Origin: Streptomyces sp. LUP30 | GTDB lineage: Bacteria; Actinomycetota; Actinomycetes; Streptomycetales; Streptomycetaceae | Length of the DNA stretch: 64,000 bases | Direction: 5' to 3' | Assembly: GCF_001746365.1 (NCBI RefSeq) | Contig: NZ_MJAJ01000027.1 | Coordinates: 1 to 64,000, forward strand | Shown here: piece after piece, positions 52,495 to 62,200 of the stretch | Position numbering within the stretch: the stretch's first letter is position 1 | Layout of the letters: every line of letters begins with the position of its first letter | Translations under genes and position numbers: made by a program | Notes under the pieces: model-generated | Database searches by the model: none | What the model was told of the DNA's origin: nothing | The model's input: the letters and a program-made list of their open reading frames with translations, nothing else

Positions 52495-52586
52495 ATGAGT
52501 CGCCGACGTGCGCCGTCGACGTCGGCCGTCGCTCCCGGGTGACCGGGGGCGCCGTCCTCAGGCCCGTGCGGGGCCGTGAACGCGGC

Positions 52587-52612
52587 GAGGCGCCCGGGGG
52601 TCCGGGCGCCTC
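52587..52612. terminator. hairpin after the AccA2 gene
   Basis: Perfect 10-bp stem GAGGCGCCCG / CGGGCGCCTC with a 6-base loop, 20 bases beyond the stop of the minus-strand carboxylase gene. Confidence 0.7.
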
Positions 52613-52632
52613 GGCACGATCGACCGGTGCGG

Positions 52633-54405
<1,773 letters not shown>

Positions 54406-54744
54406 GATTGAGGCTCCCTCCTTGAAACAAGCCGAGTTTAGGGACTGCCGACACGGCTCTACGACCCGTCCCCAAAGGTGAGCTTGCCCACACGGAGCGT
54501 GATGTCAGGCTCACTCGACCGCGAAATCCCTTGTAGTACCGCCGTACGCAGCACTCCTTCGGGAAACCCTAGCCCTCCTGTGTGGTCAAGGTCTCTGTGA
54601 GAGCGTGCTGCGGCCCACTCCGTTTCTTTGTCGAGTCCCTACGAATGGCCCAATGATTCTTTGCCGCACCCGGAACCCTTGTCCCAACGTTTACCCGTTA
54701 GTAGCGTTCCGGGTGTCTCGAACGTACTTGAGGTAACAGCTAGC
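54406..54744. other. divergent promoter region
   Basis: About 340 relatively AT-rich bases between accA2 and a membrane protein gene. It contains a good plus-strand promoter at 54679-54707. The minus-strand promoter for accA2 is not resolved; gaaggaggg-like sequence lies just before its ATG. Confidence 0.5.
54679..54707 (+). promoter_or_regulatory. vegetative-type promoter (TTGTCC, 17 bases, TAGCGT)
   Basis: -35 TTGTCC at 54679-54684 and -10 TAGCGT at 54702-54707 with a 17-base spacer, upstream of the membrane protein gene. Confidence 0.6.
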
Positions 54745-55314
54745 TTGCCCGACCCCGCTGGGGTCCGGCTCGAAAGTGGGTGGGGACCGGTGGTACGCAG
54801 ACCGGTGGCGTGGGTCGTGGCGATCGTGCTGTTCGCCGAGGCGATCGGAATCGCCGCGCTGAACTGGTTCATGGGCGTCGTGGTGGACCGGCAGGACATG
54901 TCCCTGGCCGGCCTGGACCCGGACGTCATGTCGATGTCCTCGAAGATCGGCGGGCTCGTCTTCGGTCTCTACTTCGCCCTGTGCGGCGTGGTCGCCCTGC
55001 TGGTGGCCCTGCGCGACCGCGCGCCCGCCGGCTTCGGCCGGGTCCTGCTGATCAGCGCGGCCGTCGTGCACGGTCTGCTGGGCGCCTTCGCGTGGGGGCT
55101 GCTGGGCGTGCCGCAGTTCGTGTTCATGGTGGTCGTGCTCGCCCTGATCGTGCTGCTGCTGATGACGTACGACGCCCGGCAGCGGCCCGTCGCCGAGGCG
55201 TCCCGGGACGGCAGGGGCGACGGCGGAGGTTCGGCCGCCGTGCTCCCGCCGCCTCCGCCCCGGCCGGCCGCGGCCGAGCCGGTCACGCCTCCGGCGGCGC
55301 CCACAACTCCGTGA
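54745..55314 (+). CDS. hypothetical four-helix membrane protein
   Basis: About 189 residues with four membrane segments (PVAWVVAIVLFAEAIGIAALNWFMGVVV, GLVFGLYFALCGVVALLVAL, VLLISAAVVHGLLGAFAWGLLG, FVFMVVVLALIVLLLM) and a Pro-rich cytoplasmic tail. Function unknown. TTG 54745 is proposed because gaggt lies 10 bases before it and the promoter ends at 54707; the frame is open to 54628. The 3' end overlaps the convergent maf gene by 32 bases. Confidence 0.7.
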   Translation: MPDPAGVRLESGWGPVVRRPVAWVVAIVLFAEAIGIAALNWFMGVVVDRQDMSLAGLDPDVMSMSSKIGGLVFGLYFALCGVVALLVALRDRAPAGFGRVLLISAAVVHGLLGAFAWGLLGVPQFVFMVVVLALIVLLLMTYDARQRPVAEASRDGRGDGGGSAAVLPPPPPRPAAAEPVTPPAAPTTP

Positions 55315-55888
55315 TGCCGACGCCCAGTTGCGCCAGCAGTCGGCGCACGAGGGGCAGGCTGATGCCGATGACGTTGCCGTGGTCGCCCTCGATGCCGTCG
55401 ATGAACGGGGCCGAGCGGCCGTCGAGGGTGAACGCACCGGCGACGTACAGGGGTTCGCCCGAGGCGACGTACGCGGCGACCTCCGCGTCGGTCGGCTCGC
55501 CGAAGCGCACGACGGTGGAGGCGGTCGCGGAGGTGTAGCGCCCGCTGACGGTGTCGTAGACGCAGTGGCCGGTCTGGAGCGTCCCGGCCCGGCCGCGCAT
55601 GGCCTTCCAGCGTGCGGTGGCCTCGGCGGCGTCCGCCGGCTTGCCCAGCGCCTCGCCGTCCAGGTCGAGCACCGAGTCACAGCCGATCACCAGGGCGCCC
55701 TTGACCTCGGGCCGTGCGGCCACGACGGAGGCCTTCGCCTCGGCGAGGGCGAGAGCGAGCTCCGCGGGGGTGGGCGCGGTGACGGCGTCCTCGTCCACCC
55801 CGCTCACGATCACCTCGGGTGCGAGGCCGGCCTGGCGCAGCAGGTTCAGCCGGGCGGGGGACTGGGAGGCGAGGACGAGTCGGCGCAT
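55283..55888 (-). CDS. maf: Maf-like nucleotide pyrophosphatase
   Basis: 201 residues. Family motifs: LVLASQSPARLNLLRQAGL, VIGCDSVLDLDGEALGKPADAAEATARWKAMRGR, SGEPLYVAGAFTLDGRSAPFIDGIEGDHGNVIGISLPLV. Maf proteins hydrolyse canonical or modified nucleoside triphosphates and delay septation when abundant. TAGGCT 6 bases before ATG 55888 predicts a leaderless mRNA. The spacing QTGHCVYD (rather than TTG-type) belongs to the standard length range. Confidence 0.92.
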   Translation of the reverse strand: MRRLVLASQSPARLNLLRQAGLAPEVIVSGVDEDAVTAPTPAELALALAEAKASVVAARPEVKGALVIGCDSVLDLDGEALGKPADAAEATARWKAMRGRAGTLQTGHCVYDTVSGRYTSATASTVVRFGEPTDAEVAAYVASGEPLYVAGAFTLDGRSAPFIDGIEGDHGNVIGISLPLVRRLLAQLGVGITELWAPPEA

Positions 55889-55915
55889 GCGGCCAGCCTA
55901 GCGGCGCGGCACGGG

Positions 55916-56044
55916 CTATCTGATCCCCAGCACGATCATCGCCACCACCATGGCCAACGCGAGGAAGAGGCCGAGTCTCCGCAGGGTCTCCTGCATGTCG
56001 CGGAGTTCCTTCGGGGGCTCGTTCTCGGGGTCGGACCACAGCAT
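55916..56044 (-). CDS. mmpB: morphogenic membrane protein MmpB (42 aa)
   Basis: A very short gene reading MLWSDPENEPPKELRDMQ, then one membrane helix (LGLFLALAMVVAMIVLGI) and a stop after Arg. It matches the small actinobacterial membrane protein I recall as MmpB, involved in Streptomyces development. The acidic head and amphipathic helix precede the membrane segment. It lies between the carboxylase epsilon gene and maf, all on the minus strand. The match is from memory of the family. Confidence 0.78.
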   Translation of the reverse strand: MLWSDPENEPPKELRDMQETLRRLGLFLALAMVVAMIVLGIR

Positions 56045-56205
56045 GCCACCAGCGTGCAGCCTGGCAGGGGGCCGCTGCCTGAGTAGGCGTACTCATATCG
56101 CCGGCCCGCAGCCGTTCACCTGCCGTTCGGCGGTTCGTCGGCTGCGGGCCGTGGAGGGCGCAGGCCGACACACGCGGCCAGCCGCCCCCCGAGGGCCGGG
56201 TGTCG

Positions 56206-56415
56206 CTAGCTCGGCCAGTAGGTGCGGGTCCAGGACGCCTGGCCCGGCTGCGGCACCCGGTGTGCCGCGATGCGGGCCGGGTCGGACCACGCGTCCTTCG
56301 GGGGCTGCGCGCCGGACGGCTCCGTCACTGCCGCCGCGGCGCGGGCCCGGACCACCGCCAGGGCGGCGGCGAGCTCCTCGGGGGTCGGATTGCCCCGTAC
56401 GACCTTGATCGTCAC
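56206..56415 (-). CDS. acyl-CoA carboxylase epsilon subunit
   Basis: 69 residues. The N-terminus IKVVRGNPTPEELAAALAVVRARAAAA and the C-terminus WSDPARIAAHRVPQPGQASWTRTYWPS are the conserved ends of epsilon subunits, which bind and stimulate the alpha-beta carboxylase. It follows the beta gene by 9 bases and is surely cotranscribed with it. Confidence 0.93.
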   Translation of the reverse strand: MTIKVVRGNPTPEELAAALAVVRARAAAAVTEPSGAQPPKDAWSDPARIAAHRVPQPGQASWTRTYWPS

Positions 56416-56424
56416 AGCGGCTCC

Positions 56425-58047
56425 TTAGAGGGGGATGTTGCCGTGCTTCTTCGGGGGCAGGGATTCCCGCTTGGTGCGCAGTTGACGCAGACCGCGCACG
56501 ATGTGCCGGCGGGTGTCGGACGGCATGATCACCGAGTCGACGTAGCCGCGCTCGGCCGCGACGTACGGGTTGAGGAGGGTGTCCTCGTACTCCCGGATCA
56601 ACCGGGCGCGCACCGCCTCCAGGTCCTCGCCGTTCGCCTCCGCCTCCGCGATCGTGCGGCGGTGCAGGATGTTGACCGCGCCCTGGGCGCCCATGACGGC
56701 GATCTGGGCGGTCGGCCAGGCGAGGTTGAGGTCCGCGCCCAGGTGCTTGGAGCCCATGACGTCGTACGCGCCGCCGAACGCCTTGCGGGTGATGACGGTG
56801 ATCAGCGGGACGGTGGCCTCGGCGTAGGCGTAGATCAGCTTGGCGCCGCGGCGGATGATGCCGTCGTGCTCCTGGTCGACGCCGGGCAGGAAGCCGGGCA
56901 CGTCCACGAACGTGATGACCGGGATGTTGAAGGCGTCGCAGGTGCGGACGAAGCGGGCCGCCTTCTCGGAGGCCGTGATGTCCAGACAGCCCGCGAACTG
57001 CATCGGCTGGTTGGCGACGATGCCGACCGGGTGGCCCTCGACCCGGCCGTAGCCGGTGAGGATGTTCGGCGCGAACAGCGCCTGCGTCTCGAAGAACTCG
57101 GCGTCGTCCAGAACGTGTTCGATCACCGTGTGCATGTCGTACGGCTGGTTGGCGCTGTCCGGGACGACGGAGTCCAGCTCCAGGTCCTCCTCGGTGACGG
57201 ACAGGTCCGCCTCCTCGGGGAACACCGGTGCCTCGGACAGGTTGTTGGACGGCAGGTACGACAGCAGCTGCTTGACGTACTCGACGGCGTCCTTCTCGTC
57301 GCCGGCCATGTGGTGCGCCACGCCCGACACCGCGTTGTGGGTGCGGGCCCCGCCCAGCTCCTCGAAGCCGACGTCCTCGCCGGTGACCGTCTTGATGACG
57401 TCCGGACCGGTGATGAACATGTGCGAGGTCTGGTCCACCATCACCGTGAAGTCGGTGATCGCGGGGGAGTACACCGCGCCGCCCGCGCACGGGCCCACGA
57501 CCAGGCTGATCTGCGGGATCACCCCGGACGCGTGCGTGTTGCGGCGGAAGATCTCGCCGTACGCGCCCAGTGAGGCCACACCCTCCTGGATGCGCGCGCC
57601 GCCGGAGTCGTTGATGCCGATGACGGGGCAGCCGGTCTTCAGGGCGAAGTCCATCACCTTGACGATCTTCTGTCCGTAGACCTCGCCCAGCGCCCCGCCG
57701 AAGACCGTGAAGTCCTGGGAGAACACGGCGACCGGACGTCCGTCCACCGTGCCGTAGCCGGTGACGACGCCGTCCCCGTACGGACGGTTGTGCTCCAGGC
57801 CGAAGTTGGTGGAGCGGTGCCGGGCGAACTCGTCCAGCTCGACGAAGGAGTCCTCGTCGAGGAGGAGGTCGATGCGCTCACGGGCCGTCAACTTGCCCTT
57901 GGCGTGCTGCTTCTCGACGGCGCGTTCCGAACCGGCGTGCGTCGCTTCCTGGATACGGCGCTGGAGATCCGCGAGCTTGCCCGCGGTGGTGTGGACGTCG
58001 ATCCCTTGGGACTGTTGGATCTCTTGGCGCTCTTCCGGCTCGGACAT
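56425..58047 (-). CDS. pccB: propionyl-CoA carboxylase beta subunit
   Basis: About 540 residues with the N- and C-terminal carboxyltransferase crotonase folds: HAKGKLTARERIDLLLDEDSFVELDEF, GGARIQEGVASLGAYGEIF, VVGPCAGGAVYSPAITDF, and FVDVPGFLPGVDQEHDGIIRRGAKLIYAYAEATVP. The specificity residue in FGGAYDVMGSKHLGAD is Asp, as in the S. coelicolor PccB (Asp422), whose change switches substrate preference, so propionyl-CoA is expected. The product methylmalonyl-CoA could feed the mutase-type protein at 7127 or polyketide synthesis. ATG 58047 is chosen over 58074. Confidence 0.95.
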   Translation of the reverse strand: MSEPEERQEIQQSQGIDVHTTAGKLADLQRRIQEATHAGSERAVEKQHAKGKLTARERIDLLLDEDSFVELDEFARHRSTNFGLEHNRPYGDGVVTGYGTVDGRPVAVFSQDFTVFGGALGEVYGQKIVKVMDFALKTGCPVIGINDSGGARIQEGVASLGAYGEIFRRNTHASGVIPQISLVVGPCAGGAVYSPAITDFTVMVDQTSHMFITGPDVIKTVTGEDVGFEELGGARTHNAVSGVAHHMAGDEKDAVEYVKQLLSYLPSNNLSEAPVFPEEADLSVTEEDLELDSVVPDSANQPYDMHTVIEHVLDDAEFFETQALFAPNILTGYGRVEGHPVGIVANQPMQFAGCLDITASEKAARFVRTCDAFNIPVITFVDVPGFLPGVDQEHDGIIRRGAKLIYAYAEATVPLITVITRKAFGGAYDVMGSKHLGADLNLAWPTAQIAVMGAQGAVNILHRRTIAEAEANGEDLEAVRARLIREYEDTLLNPYVAAERGYVDSVIMPSDTRRHIVRGLRQLRTKRESLPPKKHGNIPL

Positions 58048-58145
58048 CGGGATCGCGGCTCCCTGCCTGCTCAAAAGGGGGGACGGTTACTCATCCGTAG
58101 AGTAGTGCTGCCCCTACGGATCGGCAGTGCGGCATTCGACACACC

Positions 58146-58151
58146 TAGGGT
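58146..58151 (+). promoter_or_regulatory. -10 box TAGGGT of the biotin ligase gene (leaderless)
   Basis: TAGGGT ends 7 bases before ATG 58159. The shared region with the divergent pccB gene is only about 110 bases. Confidence 0.55.
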
Positions 58152-58158
58152 GGCTTGC

Positions 58159-59034
58159 ATGACACCGCGAGATGCATCAGACGCAGGCGGCGGCCGGTGG
58201 TCCGATCTGGACCGTCCGCCGCTCAACGTGGCGGCCCTGCGCCGGGGGCTGGTCCGGGAGGGCGGCCTGTGGACGGGCGTGGACGTGGTGCAGCGCACCG
58301 GCTCCACCAACTCGGACCTGGTCGCGGCGGCGGACGCGGGACGGGCGGGCGAGGGCGCGGTCCTCGTCGCCGAGGAGCAGACGACGGGCCGGGGCCGCCT
58401 GGACCGCCGGTGGACGGCGCCCCCGCGCTCCGGCCTGTTCTTCTCCGTGCTGCTCACCCCCGGCGAGGTGCCGGTGGCCCGCTGGGGCTGGCTGCCGCTG
58501 CTCACCGGCGTGGCGGTGGCGACGGGGCTGTCCCGGGCGGCCGGCGTCGACACGGCACTCAAGTGGCCCAACGACCTCCTGGTGACCGTCGGGGGAGAGG
58601 AACGCAAGGCCGGCGGCATCCTCGCGGAGCGGGCCGGGCGGGCCGACGAGAGCGCGGTGGTGGTGGGCGTCGGCATCAACGTCTCCCTGCGCGCGGAGGA
58701 ACTCCCGGTGCCGCAGGCGGGCTCGCTGGCGCTGGCCGGGGCGGTGAGCACGGACCGGGACACGCTGCTGCGGAGCGTGCTGCGGTCGCTGGAGGAGTGG
58801 TACGGGCGCTGGCGGGAGGCCGGCGGCGATCCGGCGGAGAGCGGTCTGCAGGAGACGTACGCGGCCGGGTGCGCCACTCTGGGACGAACGGTACGGGCCG
58901 AGTTGCCGGGGGACCGGTCGATCGTCGGCGAGGCGGTCGCGGTCGACGGCGACGGGCGGCTGGTGATCGCCACGGAAGAAGGGGTACAGGAGCCGGTGGG
59001 AGCGGGCGACATCGTCCACCTCAGGCCGGTGTGA
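58159..59034 (+). CDS. birA: biotin--[acetyl-CoA-carboxylase] ligase
   Basis: 291 residues of the short (class I) biotin ligase type, with no N-terminal DNA-binding domain. Motifs: VVQRTGSTNSDLVAAA, EEQTTGRGRLDRRWTAPPRSGLFFSVLL, KWPNDLLV, ERKAGGILAE, VVVGVGINVSL, and a C-terminal SH3-like GEAVAVDGDGRLVIAT. It attaches biotin to the Lys of the EAMKM site of AccA2 and is placed divergently from the carboxylase beta gene. Confidence 0.94.
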   Translation: MTPRDASDAGGGRWSDLDRPPLNVAALRRGLVREGGLWTGVDVVQRTGSTNSDLVAAADAGRAGEGAVLVAEEQTTGRGRLDRRWTAPPRSGLFFSVLLTPGEVPVARWGWLPLLTGVAVATGLSRAAGVDTALKWPNDLLVTVGGEERKAGGILAERAGRADESAVVVGVGINVSLRAEELPVPQAGSLALAGAVSTDRDTLLRSVLRSLEEWYGRWREAGGDPAESGLQETYAAGCATLGRTVRAELPGDRSIVGEAVAVDGDGRLVIATEEGVQEPVGAGDIVHLRPV

Positions 59035-59183
59035 GCCTCGGCGGCCGCCGGGGCCGCCAAGGCCTCCGGGGCCCTGACCGCACCGCGCCCCTCGTCGGAC
59101 CGAACGGAGTGAGCTGGCGCACACCTGCCGTAGAGTTGAGGCCGGTCGATACATGACCGCGGAAGATCGGAAGGGCAGCAGGC

Positions 59184-60335
59184 GTGACCGTCGACGACAC
59201 GGGCTCCGGCGCGGGCGAGGACGGCCGGGGCAACCTGCCGGCCGCCGACCCGGGCGAGCCGGGCGACCCAGGTGAGGACCCGCATCCTCTCGCGCTGCGC
59301 CTCGAACAGCTCATCCTCGGTGCCGAGCGCCGTTACACCCCCTTCCAGGCCGCCCGCAGCGCGGGCGTCTCCATGGAGCTGGCGTCGCGCTTCTGGCGGG
59401 CCATGGGCTTCGCCGACATCGGGCAGGCCAGGGCGCTCACCGAGGCCGACGTCCTCGCCCTGCGCCGACTGGCCGGTCTCGTCGAGGCCGGACTGCTGAG
59501 CGAGGCGATGGCCGTGCAGGTGGCGCGCTCCACCGGCCAGACCACCGCCCGGCTGGCGGAGTGGCAGATCGACTCCTTCCTGGAGGGCCTGACCGAGCCG
59601 CCCGAGCCGGGCATGACCCGCACCGAGGTCACCTATCCCATCGTCGAGCTGCTGCTGCCCGAGCTGGAGGAGTTCCTCGTCTACGTCTGGCGCCGGCAGC
59701 TCGCCGCCTCGGCGGGCCGGGTCGTGCAGGCGGCGGACGACGAGGAGATGGTCGACCGCCGGCTCGCCGTCTGCTTCGCCGACCTGGTCGGTTTCACCCG
59801 GCTGACCCGTCGCATGGAGGAGGAGGAGCTCGGCGAACTGGTGGAGGCCTTCGAGACCACCTCCGCCGACCTGGTGGCCGCCCGCGGCGGGCGACTGATC
59901 AAGACCCTCGGCGACGAGGTGCTGTACGCCGCCGACGACGCGGGCACCGCCGCCGACATCGCGCTGCTGCTGGTCGAGACGATGAGCAACGACGAGACGA
60001 TGCCCGAACTGCGCGTCGGCATGGCGTTCGGCACGGTCACCACCCGGATGGGCGATGTCTTCGGCACCACGGTCAACCTGGCCTCCCGCCTGACGTCGAT
60101 AGCTCCCCGCGACGCCGTCCTGGTCGACAGCGCCTTCGCCGAGGAGCTCATCCGCACCGGCGACGCACCCTCCTCCGAGGCGGAGGCCGCCGAGGAGGCG
60201 GCCGCGGCGGAGAAGGAGGGCGAGGAGCCCCCGAAGTACCGCTTCGCGCTGCAGCCGATGTGGCAGCGCCCGGTGCGCGGCCTGGGCGTGGTCGAACCCT
60301 GGCTGCTCACCCGCCGCGGCGACCCGGACGACTAG
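59184..60335 (+). CDS. cya: adenylate cyclase
   Basis: 383-residue class III cyclase making cAMP, which affects germination and development in Streptomyces. The N-terminal 180 residues hold a regulatory helical domain (RYTPFQAARSAGVSMELASRFWRAMGF, then ALRRLAGLVEAGLLSEAMAVQVARS), as in actinobacterial pH-sensing cyclases. The catalytic domain has the metal-binding Asp in VCFADLVGFTRLTRRM and TLGDEVLYAADDA, and TTVNLASRLTSIAPRD. No membrane segment, so cytoplasmic. Start GTG 59184 follows ggaaggg. TAGAGT at 59131 may be the -10 of its promoter. Confidence 0.93.
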   Translation: MTVDDTGSGAGEDGRGNLPAADPGEPGDPGEDPHPLALRLEQLILGAERRYTPFQAARSAGVSMELASRFWRAMGFADIGQARALTEADVLALRRLAGLVEAGLLSEAMAVQVARSTGQTTARLAEWQIDSFLEGLTEPPEPGMTRTEVTYPIVELLLPELEEFLVYVWRRQLAASAGRVVQAADDEEMVDRRLAVCFADLVGFTRLTRRMEEEELGELVEAFETTSADLVAARGGRLIKTLGDEVLYAADDAGTAADIALLLVETMSNDETMPELRVGMAFGTVTTRMGDVFGTTVNLASRLTSIAPRDAVLVDSAFAEELIRTGDAPSSEAEAAEEAAAAEKEGEEPPKYRFALQPMWQRPVRGLGVVEPWLLTRRGDPDD

Positions 60336-60376
60336 ACCCCTGCCTTCCGGTGTCCTCATGGGCGCCGCGAACCTCT

Positions 60377-61060
60377 CTAGAGCTTCGGCAGGGTGGCTCC
60401 CAGCGGGTCCACGCACAGGCCGACGACCGGGACGCAGACGCCCGGCTGCCGCGGGGTCCCGGTGTGCCCCGGCTGGGGCGCGGGCGGCGTCGTGGCCGGG
60501 GCGGGGGCCGGCGTCGCCGAGGGCCGGGGAGCCGTGGTCGACGTGGGCGCGGGCTGTGGCGCGTCGGGCTCCCGGGGCGTGTCGGCCGCAGGCCGCGTGG
60601 GCGCCGCGCCGGGCGGTGCCTGGGTGTAGGTGGCGCCCGGAGTGAGGGCGACGGACGTCGGTGAGCCGGGGGCGCCCGGCAGAAGGCCGACCTCGGGGGC
60701 CGGACCGGCACTCGCGCCGCCCATCGCGCTGGGCGCGGTCGGGGAGGGCGCGACGGTGGCCGCGGTGTCGACCGAGCGGCCGGGGTCGTCGTCGGCCCCG
60801 GTGCTCGCGACGGGATCGGGCTGCGGATCGGCCTCGGCGGCGCCCACACCGGCGGGCCCACCCGCGTCGGGGGTCAGCCGTACGAAGCTCAGCACCCCCG
60901 CGGCCAGAGCGAGGCCGCCGGCGGCGAACAGCACCTTGTGGGGGCGGGGCCGGCGATGCCGGCCACGGGGGCGCGGCGCCCACGGCCGGTCGGCCTCGGC
61001 CTCCGTCGGGGCCGTCACGTCGTGTGCCGTCACGTCCGGCCCGGTCCGCGTGCTCGTCAT
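60377..61060 (-). CDS. hypothetical membrane-anchored Pro/Thr-rich protein
   Basis: 227 residues. A basic N-terminus (PRPRGRHRRPRPHK), one membrane segment (VLFAAGGLALAAGVLSFVRL), then about 150 residues of Pro/Ala/Thr-rich extracytoplasmic linker ending in a short ordered tail VCVPVVGLCVDPLGATLP with two Cys. Function unknown; the end may be a small folded or disulfide-bonded knob displayed through the wall. It is convergent with the cya gene. Confidence 0.75.
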   Translation of the reverse strand: MTSTRTGPDVTAHDVTAPTEAEADRPWAPRPRGRHRRPRPHKVLFAAGGLALAAGVLSFVRLTPDAGGPAGVGAAEADPQPDPVASTGADDDPGRSVDTAATVAPSPTAPSAMGGASAGPAPEVGLLPGAPGSPTSVALTPGATYTQAPPGAAPTRPAADTPREPDAPQPAPTSTTAPRPSATPAPAPATTPPAPQPGHTGTPRQPGVCVPVVGLCVDPLGATLPKL

Positions 61061-61243
61061 CGCGTTTCCTCCCGGATGCGATCGCGCCCCCGCTGCGCCG
61101 GGGCGGACGCACGTTATGCGCTCCTGTGAGTGGTGCGGGGCGAGTTGGGCGGGATGTCACTCGAACGGGTGGACGGGACTCTCGACGGGGACGGGTTCAC
61201 TCTTTCGCTGCCGGGCCTCGGCTGCGATGATCGGACCACAGTT

Positions 61244-61259
61244 GTTAACCATCGTTAAC
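61244..61259. promoter_or_regulatory. near-perfect palindrome with two GTTAAC boxes
   Basis: GTTAACCATCGTTAAC, two GTTAAC boxes 4 bases apart, immediately before the ribosome site of the enoyl-CoA hydratase gene. The shape suits a TetR-type operator. Confidence 0.55.
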
Positions 61260-61271
61260 CCGGAGGGTGTC

Positions 61272-62096
61272 GTGAGCGGTGTCGTGGGCGTCGGGGGCGA
61301 GGAGCGGTTCGGGGAGTTCGTGGCGGTGCGCCGGCACGGGGACGGCGGCCATGTCGCGGAGCTGGCCCTGGACCGGCCGAAGGCCATGAACGCCGTGTCC
61401 ACCGACATGGCCCGGTCGATCGCGGGGGCCTGTGCGGCGCTGGGCGGGGACCGGGCGGTCCGGGTGGTCGTGCTGACCTCGACGCACGAGCGGGCGTTCT
61501 GCGTCGGCGCGGACCTCAAGGAGCGCAACTCCCTCAGCGACGCCGAGCTGGTCCGCCAGCGGCCGGTGGCGCGCGGGGCCTACACCGGCGTGCTGGAACT
61601 GCCGGTCCCCACGGTCGCCGCGGTGCACGGTTTCGCGCTGGGCGGCGGCTTCGAGCTGGCGCTCGCCTGCGACCTGATCGTGGCCGACGGCACGGCCGTG
61701 GTGGGGCTGCCCGAGGTGTCGGTGGGCGTGATCCCGGGCGGCGGCGGGACGCAGTTGCTGCCGCGCCGGGTGGGGGCGGCGCGGGCGGCCGAGCTGGTCT
61801 TCACCGCCCGCCGGGTGCAGGCGGCCGAGGCGCGTGAGCTGGGCCTGGTGGACGTGCTGGTGGAGGACGGGCGGGACCGGGAGGAGGCTCTGGCGCTGGC
61901 CGCGCGCATCGGCGCCAACTCGCCGGTGGGGCTGCGGGCGGCGAAGCGGGCTCTGCGGCTCGGGCAGGGGCTGGACCTGCGGGCCGGGCTGGAGGTCGAG
62001 GACGCGGCGTGGCGGTCGGTGGCGTTCTCGGGGGACCGGGCGGAGGGGGTGGCCGCGTTCAACGAGAAGCGGAAGCCGCAGTGGCCGGGCGAGTGA
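61272..62096 (+). CDS. enoyl-CoA hydratase/isomerase family protein
   Basis: 274-residue crotonase-fold enzyme. Oxyanion-hole and active-site motifs: AELALDRPKAMNAVSTDMARSI, AFCVGADLKERNSL, AVHGFALGGGFELALACDLIV, LPEVSVGVIPGGGGTQLLPR. The catalytic Glu pair of hydratases is present in part (Glu in ALGGGFELALA and in PEVSVG), so hydration in beta-oxidation is the simplest view. GTG 61272 follows ggaggg. An operator-like palindrome precedes it. Confidence 0.9.
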   Translation: MSGVVGVGGEERFGEFVAVRRHGDGGHVAELALDRPKAMNAVSTDMARSIAGACAALGGDRAVRVVVLTSTHERAFCVGADLKERNSLSDAELVRQRPVARGAYTGVLELPVPTVAAVHGFALGGGFELALACDLIVADGTAVVGLPEVSVGVIPGGGGTQLLPRRVGAARAAELVFTARRVQAAEARELGLVDVLVEDGRDREEALALAARIGANSPVGLRAAKRALRLGQGLDLRAGLEVEDAAWRSVAFSGDRAEGVAAFNEKRKPQWPGE

Positions 62097-62200
62097 GTCC
62101 GCGGGGACGGCCGCTGTCACTCTAAGTGCCCCCTCCGTGTCTCTTTTTCACCCAAATATCCCTAGCCTGGGGTGATGGGCGAGGGCAGTGGGTGAGGGCG

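Noticed and set aside
58071..61160. 1029-codon minus-strand frame over birA and cya
   Set aside because: It overlaps two well-supported genes and has no recognisable domain; it is a high-GC shadow.
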